From assembly GCF_963675165.1 (NCBI RefSeq), contig NC_087386.1, positions 1 to 64,000 of the forward strand: a stretch of DNA of 64,000 bases. Direction: 5' to 3'. The notes beneath the pieces are model-generated. The model worked only from the letters and a program-made list of their open reading frames with translations, had not been told where the DNA came from and did no database searches. Below are positions 29,101 through 40,232 of this stretch, in pieces (position 1 is the stretch's first letter; each line of letters opens with the position of its first letter). Made by a program: the position numbers and the translations under genes. The stretch is from Halichondria panicea (lineage: Eukaryota; Porifera; Demospongiae; Suberitida; Halichondriidae).

Positions 29101-29777
29101 TTTCCTTTTGAACTTGTCCTAGCTGCTAATACTCCATAGGTAATAACATGCTGTGCAACTAACTAACTCTAACCCTAACTGTACTGTACACACGGCTTTC
29201 TGTTATCTCATCTCAGGAACTCTTACAATCCTTTTCCTTTTGAACTTGCTTTGAATTAGTGTTTCTGTGTGTGTACTTTATATGATTGTATGACTGCATG
29301 TTGATGTGTTTGTGTGAACGGAATTCCTACCTACTAATGTGTACTTAGTGCAAATGTGGATGCATGTGTGTGGGGGGGTGGTTTATTCTGTTCTGAAGTG
29401 TTTGTGTACATAAGAGCAATGGATTCTTATTTCCCAGTTCTCATTCTGTGACTGGTGACCTGAGTATTGGAGAGACGGCTCAAGCTGCTCGATTCTTTGC
29501 TGCTGATGGTGTGATAGTCACTGGAGCATCTACTGCACAACCTGCCAACACTTGTGAACTAGACACTGTACGCACTTCCCTAGGGTCAGAGGTCAATGGC
29601 GGGCTACCTATACTCGTAGGGTCAGGGGTCACTGTAGAGAATCTGGACAAATACATGTGTCGTGTGAACGGACTGATTGTGGGGTCAGAGTTCAAGGAGG
29701 GGGGACTGTGGAGTAATGCCATTGATGTTGAACGAGTAAGGAAGTTCCTGAGAAGGAAACACGAACTATTGCCCTAA
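26154..29777 (+). CDS. BtpA-family TIM-barrel protein
   Basis: Four exons: 26154-26241, 26303-26527, 26811-27000, 29438-29777, giving 280 aa. The BtpA family includes cyanobacterial BtpA, linked to photosystem I assembly, and poorly known animal homologues such as C. elegans F13E9.13. The animal function is unknown. Conserved parts are IIGMIHVQALPG, DALLVENMHDTPYL, GVQILAG, ADIKKKH and DGVIVTGASTAQPA, then ILVGSGVTVENL near the C-terminus. The pattern is that of a (beta/alpha)8 barrel. The last intron is 2437 bp, far longer than its neighbours, and contains a complete intronless TRIM gene on the same strand. Phases match across it (TG plus T giving Cys). Intron 2 contains a dispersed repeat and poly-C runs. 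Confidence 0.92.
27541..29139 (+). CDS. TRIM-type RING/B-box/coiled-coil protein, nested in an intron
   Basis: Uninterrupted frame of 532 codons. A RING finger of C3HC4 type begins at CHICLEQYKHPKLLPCGHTF (residues about 17-60), followed by two B-boxes (about 98-140 and 158-200). A long predicted coiled coil covers about 205-310. The C-terminal part includes VTVVDNNTWRLEFTP and has the look of a filamin-type repeat, as in TRIM2/3/71, but no NHL repeats follow. TRIM proteins are usually ubiquitin E3 ligases. A ctttag just upstream of the start may end a 5'UTR intron. The gene lies wholly in the last BtpA intron on the same strand. Being intronless among intron-rich neighbours, it may be a retrocopy that inserted there (inference). 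Confidence 0.9.
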   Translation: MASKEPVSSEVADTTCHICLEQYKHPKLLPCGHTFCLHCLVKMEEANTNPGANICCPECRTNHTITNGPSSLLTDYTMLWEVQTLAWRAGLDERRSVCGGCPDGRDCLCFCIDCDDFLCSFCVQAHKRMKTLAKHKLIDVKDLATIKPKPEPILCSSHSSLLVSMYCSTCSLLICTDCITRHSRHTLHTLTAHTLTSFEHKLDDLIQNIDKAVSKRAQRIEEINTAQETMEENPVKLKQAINEMADKCLLAIEQLRVNAHAQVNQQLISLKKSTEQKQTITDELTTLKSCMQFAQKTLSCSEPAARIAMVAKATSVLSGVKVTCTEVPATVPLFMSVNNLESVLKSKELVSEFNSSRIEVTGWTNSILRKQKVVQVAIPVVPPPKPEFRVEYSSHRRELSVKVTVVDNNTWRLEFTPCYIGCHYLKVKLFDEWLCVPTSQSRLSKHINIEGSLTEGDIVRPLTEDNTGDHKVGRIDKLAIVPSNSRRTHSYTMDIIWNYNTDNSVLEEKHTFSYLVRVGSFPFELVLAANTP

Positions 29778-30147
29778 CCTTATTAGCACCATTACTGACA
29801 TAACTGACTCATTCATAGTGTTTCTGTTGATGGACTGTATGTGTCACATGCAACATCCCTCCTATCATTCTTAGTAATGTTATACATGAGTGTTTGATAG
29901 GCTGTAATGTAAGCAGATGTATATAGAGTATAATCATAATGTCTAAACATAGTCATGATACAGCCATCTGGTGGAAATGCACATACTGACTGTTGCTATG
30001 GGATACTGTGTGTAGGTGATCTAAAAACAATGAGGCTAAAATAATGTGTTTGCTACAACAACAGAACTGAAAGTGGGATAAAACAACATCCACACTCACC
30101 TAGCTAGCTATGGTGGCTAAGCTACTGTGGTGTTCTTATTATCAGTC

Positions 30148-30967
30148 CTAGCATCTCCTCTTGCCAGGTGGTTTGACAGGTATCTTGTGAACTTTGTTGA
30201 GCTGTTTTCCACCCTTATGGTTGTTGATGTTCTGTCTCTTTAGCGCACGTCGTGTCAGTTTCCCTTGCTTGCTCCTATTTGCCCCCCTCACCCTCACTGA
30301 GCCTTTATCCTGCAATGGTATTTGGAGGTGCTGGGCTAGTTCTGTACGACGCCTGTTTCTCAGAGCAACTTCTCTCTCTAAACGGGCAGCCTCTAAATTA
30401 CTGTATGGGGAGAATACAATTATCATTCTTAATACAGAACATAGTATATAGCAACCAGGAACTTAAGTGTAGGAAGCTTAGCTAATAGGATGTTTATACT
30501 GTTGTGTGTGTGACCTGTTGTCTTGTTCGTGTCCCTCATCAGACCTTCCTGCTGGCTCCTGGTACACGGACATGGTGGGGTGCTCTATAAGGAGGTCCTC
30601 CATTGGATGTGTAGGGGCAGGGGCAGGGCCTCCAGTGAAGGTTGTGGCTGGCATTAGCACCCACGAACCATCAGAAGCCATAGACTCCATATCCCAGTCT
30701 TGTGGACCAGTGCTAGACGTTGAGCCTGGATGTGGGAGAGAGACAACAGTATCTTAGCTATGTATCGTATGGGCAGCTTGTTTCTTAGGGCAGCTAGCTA
30801 GGTACGTGGTGTCACTGTGTATTTAGACTACCTGCAGACTCTCTTGCTCTGTTTACCAGTAACCAACCCTCCTCCCCATCTTCAGTAGTCACCCCCTCTT
30901 GGTCCACCTCTTCCTCTTGAGGGTTCTCCTTGCCCCAGAACAACTTGCCAAGAAATGAAGTGAGCAT
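30148..30967 (-). CDS. TP53INP: TP53INP1/2-like autophagy and nuclear cofactor
   Basis: Three exons on the minus strand: 30967-30832, 30725-30515, 30400-30148, giving 199 aa (human TP53INP2 is 220). These proteins shuttle between nucleus and autophagosomes and bind ATG8/LC3. The LC3-interacting motif EEGWLLV has its Trp at residue 35, the same position as in human TP53INP2. The second family block is SWVLMPATTFTGG followed by MEDLLIEHPTMSVY. The C-terminal region is basic (RRALKRQN, KPPGKRRC), fitting the nucleolar and nuclear signal of the family. All three blocks are in the expected order. The gene is tail to tail with the BtpA gene. Confidence 0.92.
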
Positions 30968-31524
30968 ATTTTCTCTTTTAATATAGGGAGATGTGCAGCT
31001 GACAGTAGTTCAACAGCTTGAGTGAGGTCTTTGTCATTAGAGGGACACTTGGCGACTTTAGGAGAGAGAGTTTGTGCTAAATAGATACAGGCGAACGGAG
31101 AAAGCGCTCTAGTTAGACTAGCAATAGTAAATACACCTATAATAATAATAATTTTGTTTACATTCCACTTGTGGTTGAATGACGCAACCACAGCAGCCTC
31201 TATTAATTAGTGCAAGCTGCCGCCTTTTGTGTAGTGGGGGTGGGGCTGATACACCACAACACAGAACTGGAATGCTTGCATGTGCAAGCGCCAATCAAAA
31301 GCCTCACAGCTGATTTAGTTTCTAACAGGGCGCTAAAGACAAGCCCTTTCAATGTTCCCTTGCTAGTTTCTAGTATAGTGTAGGATTGTTGTAGCTAGAT
31401 CACTGGCTGTAGCATCTGCCAATCATCTCAATAACTAGCTAGTCTAGACCAGTCTACTCAGCACTGCCTTAGTAAGCTTAGATCACACAGATCAGCTTCA
31501 TTCCTCAGAGCTTGTATCCCTGCA
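30968..31524. promoter_or_regulatory. Divergent intergenic region, TP53INP and cyclin E
   Basis: A 557-bp gap lies between two start codons on opposite strands. It contains a t/aata-rich stretch near 31140 and no recognisable gene. It presumably includes promoters for both genes. Confidence 0.4.
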
Positions 31525-33993
31525 ATGGACAGCACCCCCGTCAAGAGAGTTACAAGAGCGTCGAGAAAGAGATCACAGGAGGACAGTACAGCTACACTGG
31601 AACAGGTGAGCTAGATCCAGCTGACCCATTAAATGTCATTAATTATTTTAGCTAGCTTGTAAAATCATGTATAGATTATCATTTCTTGTATGGTAAAGAG
31701 CTAGCTAGCTGCAGCGCACTGCACTGGGCATGGATGGAACCTAGATACTGCATAGTTAGCATCGTTTGCTGTGTGAATATATATTAGCACCACAAGCATA
31801 GTGTCTAGTGGAGTGTATGGTCACTATTCCCAACTGTAGGGCCCATCCAGAAAGAGACAGGCTACCAAAGAGACGGCAGCAGCAGCTACCATCCAGCCAG
31901 CCATGGAGGTAAGGAGAGGAGAGGTCGCCATGCAGCTCTAGATATACCGCCTTCCTGTAGCTATGAATAATCATAGTCTATAGTTGGGTGTGTGCTTGGA
32001 AAAAGGCGCTTGATTGCTTTCACTTGGATCTAATAATGTTGGCTGTGTCTGTCCCTCAGATGAAAGAGAACTGTATGATGATGTCAGTGCTGTGTCTACA
32101 CAAGGCTAGTAAGGAGAACCCAGCTGGCTACTACAAGCAACCCCCATTGGGAGGAGAGGGACTGTTCAGTAGCTGTGCCCCCTCGGAGACCCGCTCCCCC
32201 CTGCCCTCACTACGATGGGCTGCCTCGGGAGAAGTGTGGGCTCAGATGAGACAGCAAGACGTTGTCAAGTCAGCACCTGAGGCAGACCTGCAAGTGCGCC
32301 ACCCTGGTATTGTTCCGAGCATGAGGGTCATCTTGTTGGACTGGATGTTGGAGGTATGTACGTACGGTACTGTACAGTACGTGTGTGTGTGTGTGTGTGT
32401 GCACGGTACTGTACTGTGCGTGTGTGCGTGTATTGTGTGATAGCTAATGGCAGATAATGTCTTGTTAGCTACAGCTGATTACATGTACCACTGATCCCAG
32501 CTGATGCTTACACACGTACACAGGTGTGTGAGGAGTACAGGCTGCATAGGGAGACATACTATCTGGCAAAGGACATGTTAGACAGGTTCTTGGACACAAG
32601 ATCTGGACTCCAGAAAGAGCAACTACAACTAATAGGTGTAACCTGTCTGTTCATCTCTGCCAAGATAGAGGTGGGTCAGCTGTACTAGTATTCATTACCT
32701 TCTGTTTACTGGACATTGTGCCCCTTATAACAGTGTACTGTTTACTGTCCGTAAAGCCACTGTGTATATAGTAGTCCTTGTGTGTACAGCCCCCTGCATG
32801 GTGTTAAGCTGTGTACCCTGACTGTGCTAACACAGTTATGTCTCACTACACACACACCAAGTATTGACCCCTCTCCCTGTGTATCACTATGCACACCAAG
32901 TATTGACCCCTCTCCCTGTGTATGCAGGAGATCTATCCTCCCAAGGTTGGAGAGTTTGCCTATGTCACTGATGGTGCTTGCTCAGTGGCAAGTATCACAG
33001 AAATGGAGCTCATCATTTGCAAGGTAACTATATACATGCTACAGTGTGTGTGAGGTCCCCTGTATTTACATGATTGACCTTTAGACTCTCCGCTGGCGTC
33101 TCAACCACAGTCAGGTGACAGTCAACACTTGGGTTAACACTTACGTACAATTGCTGAGTCATCATTTGCGTCCTGGAGTCAAGGAGCGAGAGTTTGAACT
33201 ACCAGCATTCTCACCAATAGAGTTCATTAAGGTCATGCAACTACTCGACCTTTGCACCCTAGATACAAACAGTCGGCAGTTTGGGTCAAGTGTACTTGCT
33301 GCGTCAGCATTCTTTCTGTCTTCAGAGCGAAGTCGTGCTCACCTACTATTAATCACAGGTAGGGACTGTCCCCTCCACCCACGCACTGTGTCTATACTTA
33401 TGTACAGGGTACGAGCTGAGTGAGATTAGACTGTGTGTGGGATGGATGCATCCATTTGCTGTAGTCTATGGACACAACGGAACCATCATACAGAAAGCTT
33501 TCTCAGGAGTAAGTAGCTCTGGTAGTGGGGGTGTCTTAATGGGTGTGGTTACTCCTCCCCTTCCTACCACAGGTGATACCTCAAGACACTCATAACATAC
33601 AGACACACGATATCTCCATATCAATGATGGTGAGAATACATGCTTTAACCACTGCTAACCACTGCCCCCTCATATCACTACCCCCTGCTAACCACTGCCC
33701 CCTCATATCACTAACCTCTGCCCCCTCGTATCACTACCCCCTGCTAACCTCTGCCCCCTCATCACTACCCCCTGCTAACCTCTGCCCCCTCATCACTACC
33801 CCCTGCTAACCACTGCCCCCTCGTATCACTATCCCCTGCTAACCTCTGCCCCCTCCTATGTATACAGGATGATGCTAGAGAGCTGGGGACTACAGAAGAA
33901 TATCTGAGGATGGGATATTACGAGTCCTCTGTGTTTCTCACGCCCCCTCGCTCTGAGAGGCGTTGCCTAGCACCCATCAACTCACCACACTAG
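31525..33993 (+). CDS. CCNE: Cyclin E
   Basis: Nine exons: 31525-31605, 31840-31908, 32060-32353, 32524-32670, 32928-33023, 33085-33358, 33408-33508, 33573-33629, 33868-33993. The product is 414 aa (human CCNE1 is 410). Cyclin E activates CDK2 for entry into S phase. The cyclin box begins near [14 protein letters not shown] (about 137-149) and runs through [40 protein letters not shown] and [10 protein letters not shown], with the second fold around LLDLCTLD. The C-terminal [11 protein letters not shown] (Thr398, Ser402) matches the Fbw7 phosphodegron of vertebrate cyclin E (LLTPPQS). This predicts SCF-Fbw7 turnover (inference from motif). The N-terminus is basic ([11 protein letters not shown]). 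Intron 8 is filled by a minisatellite. Confidence 0.95.
33641..33859 (+). repeat. Minisatellite in cyclin E intron 8
   Basis: Imperfect units of about 25-33 bp: ctgctaaccactgccccctc followed by atatcactacccc. About seven copies run from near the donor to just before the tatacag acceptor of the last exon. Confidence 0.88.
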
Positions 33994-34953
33994 GACACTC
34001 AACAATTTTTTGTATGTTTTCAATGTAGCCCACTATAATTATTATATGGTTTTATCTTCACTTACTCTGACACACCTGTTACAGTAATCATTTCTTTATT
34101 ATCTTAATTCGTTGTACCAACTTTTGACAATGAATTGTGACTACATGGTAAAAATTACTGCATGCTGCATGGCATAATCATTCAGCTGCCAATGAAGTTT
34201 AAGACCATAACATAGCTTACCCCCCAGTATGCCCCCTCTCTCACAGTTCTTAATAACCCCACCCCCCCTCTCTCACAGTTCTTATAACCCCACCCCACCC
34301 CCCCTCTCTCACAGTTCTTATAACCCCACTACCCCCTCTCACAGTTCTTAATAACCCCACTACCCCCTCTCTCTCACAGTTCTTATAACCCCACCCCACC
34401 CCCCCTCTCTCACAGTTCTTAATAACCCCACCCCCCCTCTCTCACAGTTCTTAATAACCCCACCACCCCCTCTCTCGCAGTTCTTAATAACCCTACCCCC
34501 CCTCTCTCTCACAGTTCTTAATAACCCCACTACCCCCCCCTCTCTCACAGTTCTTAATAACCCCACCACCCCCCCTCTCTCACAGTTCTTATAACCCCAC
34601 CCCCCCCTCTCTCACAGTTCTTAATAACCCCACTACCCCCTCTCTCTCACAGTTCTTAATAACCCCACTACCCCCTCTCTCACAGTTCTTAATAACCCCA
34701 CCCCCCCCTCTCACAGTTCTTAATAACCCCACTACCCCCTCTCTCACAGTTCTTAATAACCCCCCCCCCTCTCTCACAGTTAAGTTGTTAATAACACATT
34801 AATTTGATTTTTGATTGAATTAACGAGCGATTAGCTCTGATGAAAATGGTGCTACATGCGTAAATACAGTAAAACATGTCGAGAGTGACTATACAGTAAT
34901 GGCTACTAGTGTTGTGGCAGTGTGTGTACAAGTGATGAGTGTGTGGGCGTGGG
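33994..34953. other. Tail-to-tail intergenic region with a minisatellite
   Basis: No gene is seen between the stop codons of cyclin E (plus) and the VWA protein (minus). From about 34224 to 34782 it holds roughly eighteen units of 28-34 bp of the form ctctctcacagttcttaata followed by accccaccccc. Read on the plus strand each unit contains a pyrimidine-rich tract ending in cacag, again acceptor-like, although no exon follows. Confidence 0.85.
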
Positions 34954-36372
34954 TCAGTGTGGTTCTACTGGCAGCACTAGCGAGGAGCAGCAAATGTTCG
35001 TCTCTATAGATGGATTGTTGCAATAAGACACCTCCACGTTGTAGCCACTTCCACTATCCTCGGAGCCATGCCCACTTTCCTGGTAACGATGACTTGTGTG
35101 TAGTGGTTCTAGCCTGACCAGTGTTCCTGAGTCTATACTGCCATCCCCCCAGGCAACAGAATAGCTGCAGGGGAAGGGGGCGGGGCTAGATAACAGCACA
35201 CAATGAGGGGGCGGGGCTAGCACAATCGTACTCTATCAATTAGCCCACGCTAGGGAGGATAAGTGTATGCACTCACCTGAATCCCTCGGACAAGGAGCAG
35301 TTGCCAGGGGCAACAGAGAGGTATAGACTCGTGTCGTGAGGTTGTGAGATGTTGAGTAATGAGAGAGTGGAGTTGATGAGAGGGCAACACTTACGCTGGG
35401 CTGTAAGGGGGAGGGGACAACACTTACGCTGGGCTGTAAGGGGGAGGGTACTAAAGAGCTAATTAATTGAAATCAGACGTTTGCACCGCAAGTCATGGAC
35501 TATTAAAACTTGCTCTGAAAACACTCACTTATATTTCTGAGATAGCAGGACACGGTATTAGCTAGTATGCATGGGCCCACCTGACGGTATTAGCTAGTAT
35601 GCATGGGCCCACCTGTTCCAATAGTGAAGGGCAGGATCTTCATGAGTGTCTTGCCAAACCCATCATCCACACACAGAATGAACACGTGTGGTCCACCTCC
35701 CAGCGTGCTGACGTTAGCCACGTATATACCACTAGGAGAGTTACCTGTGAGGGGGGCACAGGGGGTTAAAGCAATGGGGGGGGGGGGCACAAGGGGTTAA
35801 AGCAATGGGGGGTGGAACAAAGGGTTAAAGCAATGGGGGAGGGCACAAGGGGTTAAAGCAATATGGGTATGTATACTTACAGGACTCTTGTTGTAGACTG
35901 GAGACCTGACAAGTTGCCATAACCCTCCTATCACAAGTGTAGTCAGCGACCAATCGGTGCTCCTGTATCCTCACATGTACGTCACACGACAATGGTCCGG
36001 GAGCTGCATACACACATACAATGCCCATATATGGTCACAGTGGTAGATAGTGTATAGGACTGAATTGGGGACACCTTGTACTTTTACAATGCTCCCATAC
36101 AGTGCTGGGTTGTGTATCTCACGTTATCCATTGAGAGGATCCATTCATATGAGCAGCTATTGTAACACAACAGAATAACTATATTGGGTTCGAATGCGAC
36201 GTTATTTGCATAATTCGCAATCGAAATAAACACAAAAAGTGAGCATGCGCATGCAACGCAATCAATGCTTGTACAGTGTCATTTACAACTAATTAATTAA
36301 CCTTGCATTCGAAACCTGATATACATTATATTACACAAAGACACCACCAGAAAACAAGAGGGTACAGCCCTG

Positions 36373-36417
<45 letters not shown>

Positions 36418-39400
36418 AGGCGGTGTAGTGTGTGTGTGCTCACGTGGTGTGGGAGGGAGAGAGAGTGAGAATTTGATGAGCTTATTGTCCGCATAGCCAT
36501 CTTCATCCATACAGGTTATGGAGAGAGTGTGATCACCACCTCCCAACACACGAGGGTCACTAGTGTACTCCATCGCACTACAATCCACTAATCTCAGTCC
36601 CACTATTCGACACAAACAACGCACATCAGGACGTGACGTATTGTAGCGTATTCTGATACGCCCAAATGGATCAGGGGCGTCTACTGTTGGAATACCAACC
36701 ACAATAGGACCTATATATGAGAGGCCATAATGAGACTAATAGACACACCCACACACCCACACGCTTACCTGTGGGTTTAGTGTAGGGTCTTTGCACTAGG
36801 AGACTTCCCGCTGCTAGTAGACCACGGTTGCCAATAGCAACAACGACAAACACTGATTGGTCAGTCCCCAATCTCTCCGCTGATAACACCTCAGACACAC
36901 CACCTACACAGCATCACAGTGACACCCACACCCACACACATACAAGGAGTAATTATTCTGACTGGAGGTGACCTCCAGCAAAGGTAAACTAGCAGACACC
37001 AAAGGTGAAGCTACAATCAACTGCAGCATCCACTACCAGCCGACACCTGTCATACACACACACTAGACACACACTGGTACACACATATCACACACACACA
37101 TTAGTCAGACACACACTGTTACACACACTGGTACACACATATCACACACACACATCAGTCAGACACACACTGGTACACACACTGGTACACACACTGGTAC
37201 ACACATATCACACACACACACATCAGTCAGACACACACTGTTACACACACTGGTACACACATATCACACACACACATCAGTCAGACACACACTGGTACAC
37301 ACACTGGTACACACACTGGTACACACATATCACACACACACACATCAGTCAGACACACACTGGTACACACACTGGTACACACACTGCACACTGGTACACA
37401 CATATCACACACACACATCAGTCAGACACACACTGGTACACACACTGGTACACACACACACTATTTGACCAACTACTTAACTACTTGCTCGTGCACTAGC
37501 ATGCAAATATTGAAGGTCAAAGGTCATAGTGTGATGTGATACATAATAATATCAACCATGTACGTGTCTTTTGCCTATGGAGATTACTAAGGACACATTG
37601 CATAGTGTCTGGCAGACCACACTGTATGATGCTAGTTATGTCAGGACACTCAATCAAGATGTACCTCTGGACACACACTTGTACTGTATACACTGATCGA
37701 TAGATGAGGGACCTCCAGCGAGTAGCAGCAGAGTGTCACACCCACCCCACACCCACCCACCCACACTCACACTCACACTGATAGAAAGGACCTCCAGCCA
37801 GCGAGCAGTAAAATGTCACACCCACCCACACACACTCACACTCACACTGATAGAATGGACCTCCAGCCAGCGAGCAGTAAAGTGTCACATCCAGGGAGAA
37901 GCCATAGTGTTGTGTCTCCACTCTTAGACTGCCATTACCAGCATCAACAGCCGTGGGCGTGATGTGGGGGAGTGTGGGTGTGGTCAACGTGAAGGCAAAT
38001 ATCCTCGTACCAATAGAATCTTTTCTCTTTCCAATGACAAGCATCTTGTGATCCCCAGAAGGCAGACTCTTGAGGTAGTAGGGACTGGAACCTGAGGGGG
38101 TGGGCACACCATCACAAGGGGCACACCCTCACAAGGGGCACACACTCACATGGTAGTAGCTGTGGTGTGTCTGTGTCGTTGGTCAGGAAGACACATTCAT
38201 AAGAGGCTCTATTAATGGTACTATTAAAGCTGAGCTCCACTTCCCCTCCAGGGAACTGATCCACTGCCCCTGTCACCAACAGAGGACCTGCAAACACACC
38301 ACACAGAAGTTATATACATGCACGGCTACATATACTGTTTGGTTACATATGGCATGGTTATATATGGCATGGTTACACATGGCATGGGGTTACATATGGC
38401 ATGGGGTTATATATGGCATGGTTATATATGGCATGGTTACACATGGCATGGGGTTACATATGGCATGGTTATATATTGTATGAGAGAGGTTTCTAAGGAC
38501 CATAATTCAATAACAATTTCACTACTTAATTAAATACCAAGTCCAACAATTAATTAATGTAATTGCATTACAGAGCAGGGTGTGCACATGAGGATGTGTG
38601 GGTGGTTGTTAGTGAGGGTGTGGAGGGTGTGGAGGGTGTGCACACAGGCAGGCGGCAGGCAGGATAGGGTTAGGGTTATTGTAAATTGAACAGGAAAGAG
38701 AAACAACACTAAACAAGGTCATGCAACTCACGAGGTATTGAGGTGGGCTGGGGGTTAAGCACAGAGGACTGCCCCCCCTCGGGGGTCACAGGCGAGGGGG
38801 TCAAACACTGTGGGGGGGATAATGACACACTGTATACCAGTAATAATAACATACCTCTGTAGGGGCGTTGTTGGCAAGGCAACGGCAGGTCTCCTGGTCA
38901 GTGGCCTTCACACAGTCACGCCTGGCACACTCTCCACCTACGCCCACCTGCACACACTCACACTCTTCACACACACTCACAGAAAGAGTTCTTTGAATGT
39001 CATTTTCTGTCACGAAAGCTCGCACAAAAGTTTTCAGTACAGTGAGGTTACTTGTTGCCAATAGTGACAGTGGCCATGACGATCCTCCGCTAGCCGTTGC
39101 CAGGGTTACATAGTCCTCTACAGTGTTCCCTTGCACACTGGTCACCTCCACATTAGAGTCCATGATCTCATAACTTGCACCATTCTCAGATAGTGTGGAT
39201 ACTGTATGCGTGTCATGTAGACCTAGTACTATCTTCCCGGGTAATCGCCCGGGTAATCGCATGGACACGTCCACCACGACATTCAGTGCAGTCTCATGAC
39301 CAGCTAATAGACTAAAGACGTTATCTCTATTCAGATGACTGCTTGCAGCCAGAGCTGTGCGACCCATGTCTGTGACTAGTAGCAGTGCTCGGCCAATACG

Positions 39401-40232
39401 AGGGTCAGTGCGGAATGGAGCATGGGATAATGTGAACTGAACTGCTTCGTAACCATCGGCAACATCGCCTTTTTTCTGTAGTCGTCGCCGTGCCAACACA
39501 AAGTCGTTAGAGGGAAAAAATACGTTATCATTTGCTGTGAGAAAATGCCCAGTCAGCGATCGTCTATTACTGCCAAAATGCACAAGACAGTATTGATTAG
39601 AGACGATGTCCAGCGAGTTGAATTGCTCCTCCAGCAGAGTGACCACTTTCTGTAGCCAGAGATGCTTTCCTGACATGCTGCTAGCTCCTGATACCAGGAG
39701 GCACACATCCATCCCATTATAGCCTTTCAATGAAGACACTTCCCTGTATGTTACATTGCCTGCAGTCAAAGAGATTCAATGTTGCATGAATTTGCACATC
39801 ACTTTCCTAGCTATTCAAAATTAATGAGAACACGCAAAATGATTTTTAGTGAATTAAAAAGACAAGTATTATTGAATGCTTCGAATGATTTGGTACGTTC
39901 TTTCCATAGACCCAGATAAACCCATATACGCCTTGTCTATTCAACACCCCAATTATACTCAGAATGCTCTGAGCTCTACGCATACAATGCGACCATTGGC
40001 CACACTCTAGTCTAGACACGGTGTTGCACTCACTGTGAAGGAGCGGGGTGGTGTCACAATCCTCTCCTCCTGCAGTAACAAAACACATGCAGTCAATCAC
40101 TATAGCTAGTGGAGTACTAGTCTAGCTATTGCATGGCTTACCTGTACTGCAGTCTTGAGAGACAGTAGCTTGCAGACAATGCCCCAGCAGCACACACACA
40201 ACACACAGCAATATAACTCTAAGCTCCATCAT
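34954..40232 (-). CDS. Secreted VWA-domain protein with beta-sandwich repeats
   Basis: Thirteen exons on the minus strand: 40232-40142, 40069-40034, 39759-38855, 38807-38732, 38287-38150, 38091-37848, 37046-37000, 36903-36769, 36710-36444, 36003-35881, 35744-35613, 35400-35277, 35164-34954. All phases agree, giving 842 aa. The start MMELRVILLCVVCVLLGHCL is a signal peptide. A VWA domain follows (about 55-240). Its metal-site loop reads LLVSGASSMS, with Ser where Asp is usual. Then comes a cysteine-rich stretch (CEECECVQVG). Next are about four domains of 85-100 aa with the pattern Cys-x-Leu, Cys-x-Ser-Pro, Gly-Gly-x-His and Asp-x-Gly, a type common in extracellular adhesion proteins. The end has VAWGDGS, like a PKD domain. 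No membrane segment was seen, so it is probably secreted matrix. The precise family is unknown. Confidence 0.8.
35752..35868. repeat. Short tandem repeat in a VWA-gene intron
   Basis: Four units of about 27 bp (ggcacaaggggttaaagcaa plus a G run), starting a few bases from the acceptor of the exon at 35613-35744. Confidence 0.85.
37055..37465. repeat. Nested tandem repeat in a VWA-gene intron
   Basis: Units built from acacactggtacacacatat, then CA tracts and catcagtcagacacacac, with the actggtacacac core duplicated one to three times per unit. About six higher-order units occur. On the minus strand the array lies just upstream of the acceptor of a 47-nt exon. Confidence 0.88.
37722..37900 (-). 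repeat. Exon end and donor repeated in tandem (VWA-gene exon 6)
   Basis: On the minus strand the last 40 coding bases of exon 6 (through GGPFYQ) and its donor are followed by two more imperfect copies of the same exon-end plus donor. Unit length is about 60-65 bp and the linkers are GT-rich. This is the donor-side counterpart of the acceptor duplication in importin-4. The unspliced frame stays open through both extra copies. Confidence 0.85.
38318..38482. repeat. Tandem repeat in a VWA-gene intron
   Basis: Units of about 16-17 bp (tacatatggcatggggt and tatatatggcatggt) in about nine copies. It touches no splice site. Confidence 0.85.

Noticed and set aside
34224-34782. Extra 3' exons of cyclin E or the VWA gene in the acceptor-like array
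   Set aside because: Both genes have clear stop codons before the array, and no coding segment follows any cacag site.
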